Below, piece after piece: positions 1 to 7,306 of a stretch of DNA of 64,000 nucleotides. Under the pieces are notes generated by a model, which ran no database searches, was not told the origin of the DNA, and worked only from the letters and a program-made list of their open reading frames with translations. How positions within the stretch are numbered: the stretch's first letter is position 1; every line of letters begins with the position of its first letter. Origin of the DNA: an uncultured SAR86 cluster bacterium (lineage in GTDB: Bacteria > Pseudomonadota > Gammaproteobacteria > Magnimaribacterales > Magnimaribacteraceae); assembly GCA_902554355.1 (NCBI GenBank), contig CACDOC010000002.1, forward strand, positions 21,626 through 85,625. Direction: 5' to 3'. The position numbers were made by a program, and so were the translations under genes.

Positions 1-2
1 AT

Positions 3-515
3 TGGGTAGAAGAGATTGGAAAAAGGGATTCAGATATCCTTGAACTTCATTGTGGATTAGGTACCTTTACGATTCCTCTGAGTAAGTTATTTAATAACGT
101 AATAGCTACTGAAAATAGTCGCCCTAGCCTTTTAGCTCTTGAGCATAATGTTAATCTAAATAAATGTCATAACATCAAATACGCAAGACTATCAGGTAAA
201 GAAACTCTTGAAGCTTTTGAAGGAAAGAGAGAATTTAGAAGGTTAAAAAATAAATGTATTTCTTTTAAAGATTTTAACATTAGATCAATATTTGTTGACC
301 CGCCTAGAGAAGGTATTGACGCCCATACCTTAAGAAAAATATCGCAATTTGATGAGATTATTTATATATCTTGTGGCTTTGAGTCTTTAAAAAGAGATCT
401 AGATATACTAAAGAAAACTCATAAGATAAAGAAAGTAGCGATGTTTGATCAATTTCCTTATACGGAACATATTGAATCTGGCGTCATCCTAGAAAGGATA
501 ACGCCATCAGATTAG
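3..515 (+). CDS. trmA: tRNA (uracil-5-)-methyltransferase, C-terminal part (5' truncated by window edge)
   Basis: Frame 3 is open from the window start: WVEEIGKRDSDILELHCGLGTFTIPLS...VDPPREGIDAHTL...IIYISCGFESLKRDL..., ending TAG at 513-515. Matches the TrmA-type SAM motif, DPPR and YISC motifs. Not in the ORF track because it has no start codon. Confidence 0.9.
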   Translation, partial: WVEEIGKRDSDILELHCGLGTFTIPLSKLFNNVIATENSRPSLLALEHNVNLNKCHNIKYARLSGKETLEAFEGKREFRRLKNKCISFKDFNIRSIFVDPPREGIDAHTLRKISQFDEIIYISCGFESLKRDLDILKKTHKIKKVAMFDQFPYTEHIESGVILERITPSD

Positions 516-521
516 ATATTT

Positions 522-1451
522 CTATAATTTAGATTCAAGTTCGGGTAGTGCATCAAATAAATCAGCTACTAACCCATAATCTGCAACTTGGAATATAGGA
601 GCTTCTTCATCTTTATTAATTGCTACAATTACTTTACTGTCTTTCATTCCGGCTAAATGCTGAATAGCACCTGAAATTCCTACAGCAATATATAAATCTG
701 GTGCAACTATCTTACCTGTTTGCCCAACTTGCATATCATTTGGAACAAATCCAGAGTCTACAGCTGCTCTAGAGGCACCAATTGCTGCTCCAAGCTTATC
801 AGCTATCCCATTTAGTAGACTAAAGTTATCCCCATTTTGCATACCTCTTCCACCTGAAATAACCACATCTGCTGCGGTCAATTCAGGTCGATCAGATTCT
901 GCTATCTCCTCTTTTACAAAAGACGAGATGCCTAGATCAGTATCATTATCTAACTCTTCTAGGTCAGCACTTCCGCCAGAAGATTCACAAGCATCAAACC
1001 CAGTGGTTCTAACAGTTATCACTTTAATGGAATCATTACTTTTAACTGTTGCAATACAATTTCCTGCATAAATAGGTCTTTCAAAGGTATCTTCCGATGT
1101 TACAGCACTGATATCAGATATTTGAGAAACGTCTAATAAGGCTGCGACCCTTGGCATAAAATTCTTTCCGTTTGTTGTTGCAGCTGCCAATATATGAGAA
1201 TAATTAGCCCCTAATTCAGCTACAAGATTACCTAAATTCTCTGCTAAAGCATTTTCATAACCTGTTTTGTTAGCTAATAGAACTTTGGAAACACATGGTA
1301 TTTGCTGAGCCGCTTCTGCTACTGTTCCGCATTCGCTTCCAGCTACAAGTAAATTAATATCGTTACCAATTTCTGTAGCGGCAGCTAGTGCATTTAAAGT
1401 AGAAGATTTTAGTTCTGAATTATCGTGTTCTGCTATTACTAATATACTCAT
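522..1451 (-). CDS. etfA: Electron transfer flavoprotein alpha subunit
   Basis: Conserved EtfA/FixB C-terminal FAD domain ([91 protein letters not shown]). Confidence 0.97.
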   Translation of the reverse strand: MSILVIAEHDNSELKSSTLNALAAATEIGNDINLLVAGSECGTVAEAAQQIPCVSKVLLANKTGYENALAENLGNLVAELGANYSHILAAATTNGKNFMPRVAALLDVSQISDISAVTSEDTFERPIYAGNCIATVKSNDSIKVITVRTTGFDACESSGGSADLEELDNDTDLGISSFVKEEIAESDRPELTAADVVISGGRGMQNGDNFSLLNGIADKLGAAIGASRAAVDSGFVPNDMQVGQTGKIVAPDLYIAVGISGAIQHLAGMKDSKVIVAINKDEEAPIFQVADYGLVADLFDALPELESKL

Positions 1452-2200
1452 GAAATCACCTTTGCTTCATTTTTAAGTTTATCGACCAGTTCATCAATGC
1501 TTTCAACTATTATGCCTGCAGCCCTTTCAGGCGGAGGACTGACCTTTAAAGTTTCTGTTCTAGGGGACACATCCACACCTAGGTCTTCACAAGAGATAGT
1601 TTCTAAAGGTTTTTTCTTTGCTTTCATTATATTTGGTAAAGAAGCATATCTGGGCTCATTTAATCTCAAATCAGTTGTTATTATTGCAGGTAGATTTAAT
1701 GATACCGTCTGCAAACCTCCATCTATCTCTCTAGTTACTTCAACTTTGTTATCTTTAATGTCGACTTCAGAAGCAAAGGTGCCTTGTCCGTAGCCAAGCA
1801 ATGCGGCAAGCATCTGACCAGTTTGGTTAGCGTCATCATCTATTGCCTGTTTACCTAAAATTACTATTTCGGGACCCTCTTTCTCCACAATTGCCTTGAG
1901 AGCTTTTGCCACTCCTAAAGGCTCAGGAATTTCAGAGGTTTCAATTAAAATTGCTCTATCTGCTCCTAATGCTAAACAAGTTCTTAGCTGCTCTTGAGAA
2001 GCTGAATCTCCAACTGAAACAGCTACCACTTCTTCAGCTTTACCAGCTTCTTTCAATCTAACAGCTTCTTCTATAGCTATTTCACAAAATGGATTAATTG
2101 CCATTTTTGCATTACTCAGATCTGGGCCACTCTCGTCAGATTTAGCTCTAACTTTGACGTTATAATCAACTACTCTTTTAACGGGAACTAGAATCTTCAT
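1448..2200 (-). CDS. etfB: Electron transfer flavoprotein beta subunit
   Basis: [18 protein letters not shown]...[17 protein letters not shown]... EtfB; overlaps etfA by 4 bp. Confidence 0.97.
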   Translation of the reverse strand: MKILVPVKRVVDYNVKVRAKSDESGPDLSNAKMAINPFCEIAIEEAVRLKEAGKAEEVVAVSVGDSASQEQLRTCLALGADRAILIETSEIPEPLGVAKALKAIVEKEGPEIVILGKQAIDDDANQTGQMLAALLGYGQGTFASEVDIKDNKVEVTREIDGGLQTVSLNLPAIITTDLRLNEPRYASLPNIMKAKKKPLETISCEDLGVDVSPRTETLKVSPPPERAAGIIVESIDELVDKLKNEAKVIS

Positions 2201-2280
2201 ACTATTTTCCTTATATGGTAAAATTCAAAATCGTATTCTATAACTGCAGCCCATCTCAATACAAATAAATAATATCAATA

Positions 2281-3930
2281 ATGAAAAATACTGAAAGAGA
2301 ATCAATGGAGTATGACGTAGTTATAGTTGGCGCTGGTCCGGCCGGATTGTCTACTGCAATAAAGCTTAAACAATTATGCAACGATAATTCAAAAGAGATA
2401 TCGATTTGTGTAGTTGAGAAAGGTTCTGAAGTTGGAGCCCATATTCTTTCTGGTAATGTGTTTGATCCAAAAGCTCTTAATGAACTCATACCAGATTGGA
2501 AAGAACTAGGTGCACCGCTAAATACTCCAGTTAAAAAAGATTCTGTTAGATATTTAATCAATGAATCCAGTAACTTCTCCATACCTACATTATTCGCTAC
2601 AACTTTTAAAAATCATGGAAACTACATCATGAGTTTAGGTAATTTTTGTAGATGGTTAGGAGAATATGCGGAAGGACTTGAAATAGATATTTTTCCTGGA
2701 TTTACAGCCTCTCAACTTATATATGACAATGAAACAGTTATAGGAGTTTCTACAGGAGATATGGGTATAGACTCCTCTGGTGAGAAAAAACCTAGTTTTG
2801 AACCTGGAATTGACCTTTTAGCTAAATATACAGTTTTATCTGAAGGATGTAGAGGGCATTTAGGAAAGCAGGTTATTAATAGATTTAATCTTGATCAGGA
2901 TAGTGATCCGCAACACTATGGTATAGGCTTTAAGGAAGTTTGGAATATTAAACCTGATCTGCATGAAGAAGGACTGGTAGTTCATACAATGGGATGGCCG
3001 GCAGCAAAAGGTGTTCTGTCTGGTTCATATTTCTATCATGGTGAAAAAAATCAAGCATTTTTGGGTTATATAGTGCCACTAGATTATGACAATCCGCACA
3101 TAAGTCCTTTTGATGAGTTCCAGCAATGGAAGCACCAAACGTCCATCAAAAAATATTTAGAAGGTGGAACAAGAACCGCTTATGGCGCAAGAGCTCTTAT
3201 AAAAGGAGGTTACCAGTCGATACCGAAAATGCATTTTCCTGGAGGACTGCTTGTTGGAGATGATGCAGGAACTATGAATTTTCCTAGAATTAAAGGAACG
3301 CATACTGCTATGAAATCAGGAATGATTGGAGCTGAAAGTATTTATGAAGAGTTTTTTCAAGAAGAGTCAAAGAAAGACCTAGCTAATTTTAAAACAAATT
3401 TGGAGTCTTCATGGTTAGAAAAAGAATTACATAAAGCTAGGAATTTTTTACCATTTATACATAAATTTGGGACCCTATTAGGTGTTGCTTTTGCAGGAAT
3501 GGATCAACTCATATTCAGAGGAAAATTACCTTTTACTCTTCATCATGACGAGCCTGATCATCAATGTCTCAAAGAAGCAGATCAAATGCCAAAGATAGAA
3601 TACCCAAAACCAGATGGGGTAATTAGTTTTGATAAACTCTCTTCAGTATTTTTATCAAATACTAACCATGAAGAAGATCAACCCTGTCATTTAGTTTTGA
3701 AAGATCCTTCTATACCGATAGACGTTAATTTACCTAAATATGATGAGCCTGCTCAAAGATATTGTCCTGCTGGAGTTTATGAAATTGTAGAAAAAGATGG
3801 TGATAAAATCTTCCAGATAAATGCTCAAAATTGTGTTCATTGTAAGACTTGTGACATAAAAGACCCTTCTCAAAATATTAATTGGGTTACCCCTGAAGGG
3901 GCTGGAGGACCTAATTACCCAAATATGTAA
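2281..3930 (+). CDS. Electron transfer flavoprotein-ubiquinone oxidoreductase
   Basis: YDVVIVGAGPAGLSTAIKLKQ...CPAGVYEIVEKDGDKIFQINAQNCVHCKTCDIKDPSQNINWVTPEGAGGPNYPNM: FAD domain plus C-terminal 4Fe-4S motif of ETF-QO. An internal Met at 2308 may be the real start. Confidence 0.96.
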   Translation: MKNTERESMEYDVVIVGAGPAGLSTAIKLKQLCNDNSKEISICVVEKGSEVGAHILSGNVFDPKALNELIPDWKELGAPLNTPVKKDSVRYLINESSNFSIPTLFATTFKNHGNYIMSLGNFCRWLGEYAEGLEIDIFPGFTASQLIYDNETVIGVSTGDMGIDSSGEKKPSFEPGIDLLAKYTVLSEGCRGHLGKQVINRFNLDQDSDPQHYGIGFKEVWNIKPDLHEEGLVVHTMGWPAAKGVLSGSYFYHGEKNQAFLGYIVPLDYDNPHISPFDEFQQWKHQTSIKKYLEGGTRTAYGARALIKGGYQSIPKMHFPGGLLVGDDAGTMNFPRIKGTHTAMKSGMIGAESIYEEFFQEESKKDLANFKTNLESSWLEKELHKARNFLPFIHKFGTLLGVAFAGMDQLIFRGKLPFTLHHDEPDHQCLKEADQMPKIEYPKPDGVISFDKLSSVFLSNTNHEEDQPCHLVLKDPSIPIDVNLPKYDEPAQRYCPAGVYEIVEKDGDKIFQINAQNCVHCKTCDIKDPSQNINWVTPEGAGGPNYPNM

Positions 3931-3951
3931 TAAAATCAATACTTTACATTT

Positions 3952-3992
3952 AAAAAAAAAGTTAAAAAAAAGTTAAAAAAAAGTTAAAAAAA
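3952..3992 (+). promoter_or_regulatory. Phased A-tracts (curved DNA / UP-element-like) upstream of a promoter
   Basis: A-runs at 3952-3960, 3964-3971, 3975-3982 and 3986-3992 separated by GTT, with GTT/GTA at 3961, 3972, 3983 and 3993 (period 11, 11, 10). Confidence 0.75.
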
Positions 3993-3995
3993 GTA

Positions 3996-4023
3996 TTGAC
4001 CGATACTAAAAAAAGAGTATTAT
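3996..4023 (+). promoter_or_regulatory. Sigma70-like promoter for candidate ncRNA
   Basis: -35 TTGACC (3996-4001), 16-nt spacer, -10 TATTAT (4018-4023); predicted TSS about 4030. Confidence 0.75.
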
Positions 4024-4029
4024 TAACTT

Positions 4030-4244
4030 ACTTAATTATCCGATCTGGAAACAACTCGAGACGGTAGAAAGAAGAGATAAATAAGTTAGAGAACGAAAGT
4101 AGAAAGCTCTAATAAATAAAGGTACCAAAAAAATTTATTAGACCACCAAGATTAAAAGAGAAATTAATCAAGGCGCTAGAAAAAAAAACTCAAATCTAGA
4201 CACTTTCGAACTCGAACTAAACAGAGCTAAGGCTCTGTTTTTTT
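4030..4244 (+). ncRNA. Candidate structured small RNA, family unknown
   Basis: Intergenic, promoter at 5' end and intrinsic terminator at 3' end. Serial hairpins: 4030-4039/4077-4086 (9 of 10 pairs), 4086-4091/4107-4112, 4110-4117/4133-4140 (8 bp), 4150-4155/4164-4169, 4176-4180/4195-4199, terminator 4219-4240. No ATG on either strand in this interval. Confidence 0.7.
4219..4244 (+). terminator. Rho-independent terminator
   Basis: AAACAGAGC-TAAG-GCTCTGTTT followed by a T-run. Confidence 0.9.
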
Positions 4245-4250
4245 ATGCCC

Positions 4251-4796
4251 CTAATATAATTTAAAGAATGATTCTTGGCTTACAACCCCAAAATCTGCAC
4301 CCTTCTGTTCTCCTAAATCAATTAATTTATAGTAAACATTCCTCGATATTAGGGCTTCTAAGTTTTTCCTTACTAATACATATGGTGAAGGTTCTAAAGT
4401 TTCCTTATTAACTTCAACTCTTAGTGGATGATCTGAATTTAAAGAAAAGGTCTCATGAGTATTTGTTTTAAAATTTATTATTTGTTGTTCATCAGAGCTT
4501 AGAACCTCAAAATCAATAATTATGAATGGTTTGTCTTCTACAACAATCCTAATTTTTTCTATAGGAGTAACTAGATAGTAGAAACCATCAGAATCTAATC
4601 GCAGTACCCTGCTAAACAAATTAACCATTCTTTCTCTTCCTATTGGAGAATTCATAAAAAACCATCTACCAGATCTATCAATTCGCATTTCTACGTTCTC
4701 GCATAAGGGAGGGTCCCACTTCTCAACAGGTGGGAAAGTATCTTCATCTAGCTTTGATAGTTCTGAAAATATTGATGAGATTGATGGTTTATTCAT
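4251..4796 (-). CDS. DUF1285 family protein
   Basis: KWDPPLCENVEMRIDRSGRWFFMNSPIGRERMVNLFSRVLRLDSDGFYYLVTPIEKIRIVVEDKPF is typical of DUF1285. Confidence 0.85.
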   Translation of the reverse strand: MNKPSISSIFSELSKLDEDTFPPVEKWDPPLCENVEMRIDRSGRWFFMNSPIGRERMVNLFSRVLRLDSDGFYYLVTPIEKIRIVVEDKPFIIIDFEVLSSDEQQIINFKTNTHETFSLNSDHPLRVEVNKETLEPSPYVLVRKNLEALISRNVYYKLIDLGEQKGADFGVVSQESFFKLY

Positions 4797-5411
4797 TTAT
4801 ATAAATATTTGATAAATAAGAATCTGAAGGGATAAAAGAATTAAAACAAAACCTATAATTTTTTCAAATAAATCTAAGAACGAAGAAAATTTATTTTTAA
4901 AACCTTCATTAGTAAAAACATAGGAAATAATTGAAAACCATATGAATGTAGCCAAAGCCATATAGGCTCCATAAAGTAAAAGGTATAGATTATTTCCTGT
5001 ACCTATAACTACGCTAAAAACAGTTATGAAGAATAAGATAGCTTTAATGTTAGTAACATTTGTAATTAGACCTGCCAGAAATCCATTAAATTTATCTGTG
5101 TTCGTATTTTCCTTTTCAATATTACCCAAACCTTTACTGCCTAGAATGGAATTAACTCCCAAATATAATAAATAAAGCGATCCTATAATTTTGAGGATTG
5201 TTAAGAACAGTTCATTTGATGTTATTAATAAAACTAAACCTGTTATTGCTAGAAGAGAATGAAATAGTATTCCTACCCCTATTCCTAAGCTGGTCCAGAT
5301 TGCAACTTTTCGGTTATATCTTAAGCTTTGTCTAGTTACTAATGCGAAATCAGGACCTGGGCTTGCTACCGCAAATAAATGCAAAATTGCTACAGTAAAA
5401 AACTCCATCAT
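4797..5411 (-). CDS. LysE/RhtB family amino-acid exporter
   Basis: ASPGPDFALVTRQSLRYNRKVAIWTSLGIGVGILFHS signature, multi-TM. Confidence 0.92.
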   Translation of the reverse strand: MMEFFTVAILHLFAVASPGPDFALVTRQSLRYNRKVAIWTSLGIGVGILFHSLLAITGLVLLITSNELFLTILKIIGSLYLLYLGVNSILGSKGLGNIEKENTNTDKFNGFLAGLITNVTNIKAILFFITVFSVVIGTGNNLYLLLYGAYMALATFIWFSIISYVFTNEGFKNKFSSFLDLFEKIIGFVLILLSLQILIYQIFI

Positions 5412-5415
5412 TTAA

Positions 5416-6414
5416 TTAAATTAATGTAGGTTCTATTTCTAATTTAACTTTAAATTTGTCATAAATATCATCGATAATAGAATCAGCAAATCTAACTATT
5501 TCATTTCCATCTAAATTGCCATTTGTTGTTATGACTAAAGCATGCTGCTCTGATACCTTGACGTTCTTCATTCCATTTCCTTTCCATCCAGCTGCTTCTA
5601 TCAGGTAGCCTGAAGGTACTTTATATTTAGAATTTGCCTCATAATAAGGTACATTAATTATCTTAGTTAGATTTCTAAAATCACCCTCTTCCAGGATCAA
5701 GTTCTTAAAAAAACTGCCAACATTAAATTCTATATTATGATCAGGTAAAATAATCTTTCTTAGAGATGACACGCCGTCAAATACGTCTTTAGGCTTTAAA
5801 TTTTCTATATCCTTAGGGCTCGATCTAAAAAATTCTTCTAATGAAACATAAGAAATGTCTATGCAAGGTTCTAGATGAGTCTCAAAAACTACTGAGGTAA
5901 TAAAATATTCTTTCTTATTCTGGAATACACTGGATCTATAACCAAAATTGCACTCCTCTTTAGAGAATATTCTTTCTTCTGCAGTAAGTGTATTGATTGA
6001 TTTAACCTCTTTAATAAACGCAGAAACCTCTTTTCCATATGCTCCAATATTCTGTATTGGCGAGGCGCCCACAGTCCCAGGTATAAGAGCTAGGTTTTCT
6101 AGGCCGTACCTTTCATTAGATAAACTCCAATCAACAAATTTATGCCAGTTTTCACCCGAGAAAATTTCTACTATCCTTTCGTCGTGTTCAATCTTTCCAA
6201 GGATATTATTTTTGATCACCAATCCATCATAATCTTTAGTGAAAACAATATTTGATCCTTCTCCGATAAAAAGTATAGGGAGGTTCTTGAGCTTAGAAAA
6301 TTCTATCGCTTCTAGAAATTGCTCTACTGTTTCAATTGAACAGAAATATTTTGCCAGTTGATTGATTCTTAATGAATTAATATCTTTTATAGAATAGTTC
6401 TCTTCAATTTTCAT
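5416..6414 (-). CDS. murB: UDP-N-acetylenolpyruvoylglucosamine reductase
   Basis: SLRINQLAKYF...LFIGEGSNIVFT...GLENLALIPGTVGASPIQNIGAYGKEV...SGYLIEAAGWKG. Confidence 0.96.
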   Translation of the reverse strand: MKIEENYSIKDINSLRINQLAKYFCSIETVEQFLEAIEFSKLKNLPILFIGEGSNIVFTKDYDGLVIKNNILGKIEHDERIVEIFSGENWHKFVDWSLSNERYGLENLALIPGTVGASPIQNIGAYGKEVSAFIKEVKSINTLTAEERIFSKEECNFGYRSSVFQNKKEYFITSVVFETHLEPCIDISYVSLEEFFRSSPKDIENLKPKDVFDGVSSLRKIILPDHNIEFNVGSFFKNLILEEGDFRNLTKIINVPYYEANSKYKVPSGYLIEAAGWKGNGMKNVKVSEQHALVITTNGNLDGNEIVRFADSIIDDIYDKFKVKLEIEPTLI

Positions 6415-6415
6415 T

Positions 6416-7138
6416 TTATAAAGAACTGGCCACTTCTCTTGCTAATTCTAATTCTTCTTCAGTGTCTACTCCTAAATGAATATCACTTATAGATTCTTTT
6501 CCGTATATAACTTCTTTATGATCCATAGCTCTCATTTGTTCAAGTTTCGTATCCATCTCTCTTTCACTTTGAGACCATTTCACAAACTGCTTTAGAAAAC
6601 TAGCTCGATAAGCATAAATGCCAAGATGCATTTTAGCTTTATCAATATCATACTTATCATCTATATTTCGAGAGAAATTAGCTATACTTCCATCCTCTTT
6701 AATCCATAACTTAACGACACTTGTATTTGTTATATCTTTGGCATCTAAATTAGCGAATAAAGTTGCCATGTTTGAAGATTTTTGCACCATTAAATCGAAC
6801 AAATTATTGATATCTTCGGGATCTATAAAAGGCTCATCTCCCTGTACATTAACAACAATCTGATCCTCTTCTAAATCAAGAATATTTACAGCTTCAGCAA
6901 GTCTATCTGATCCTGTTAAATGACCTCGTCTAGTTAAAACAGTATCGATACTATTATTGGAACAGTGGGCAATAATCTCTTCAGAATCCGTAGCAACTAA
7001 AACTTTCTTAGCCTTGCTTTGTAGAGCTTGTTCATAAACTCTCTGTATTAATGTTTTATTACCTATTAATTTTAATGGTTTTCCTGGTAACCGAGTAGAT
7101 TCCATTCTAGATGGTATTAAAACGATAAAATCCTGCAT
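6416..7138 (-). CDS. kdsB: 3-deoxy-manno-octulosonate cytidylyltransferase
   Basis: IPSRMESTRLPGKPL...VVNVQGDEPFI...GIYAYRASFLKQFV. Confidence 0.97.
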   Translation of the reverse strand: MQDFIVLIPSRMESTRLPGKPLKLIGNKTLIQRVYEQALQSKAKKVLVATDSEEIIAHCSNNSIDTVLTRRGHLTGSDRLAEAVNILDLEEDQIVVNVQGDEPFIDPEDINNLFDLMVQKSSNMATLFANLDAKDITNTSVVKLWIKEDGSIANFSRNIDDKYDIDKAKMHLGIYAYRASFLKQFVKWSQSEREMDTKLEQMRAMDHKEVIYGKESISDIHLGVDTEEELELAREVASSL

Positions 7139-7306
7139 TTAATCTATTTTACGAGCTTCATCAGGAAGCATTACAGGTATTCCATCTTTAATTGGATAGG
7201 CTAATTTACTTTTTTTACAAATTAACTCATTTCCAACTTGCTCTAATGGCTCTTTGGATACAGGACAAACTAGTATATCTAGCAACTTCTTATCTAATGC
7301 AGTCAT
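7139..7306 (-). CDS. Trm112/UPF0434 family protein (YcaR-like), 55 aa, missing from ORF track
   Basis: Minus-strand translation [55 protein letters not shown]; sits between lpxK and kdsB as in E. coli msbA-lpxK-ycaR-kdsB. Confidence 0.93.
   Translation of the reverse strand: MTALDKKLLDILVCPVSKEPLEQVGNELICKKSKLAYPIKDGIPVMLPDEARKID

Noticed and set aside
1497-1793. ORF track + strand 98 aa inside etfB
   Set aside because: Antisense shadow of a well-supported gene; no family resemblance.
2256-2582. ORF track - strand 108 aa overlapping ETF-QO
   Set aside because: Antisense to ETF-QO; low-complexity composition, no recognisable domain.
3951-3992. A-tract repeats as a CRISPR or satellite array
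   Set aside because: Units are only 10-11 bp of A-run plus GTT, without spacers; better explained as curved promoter DNA.
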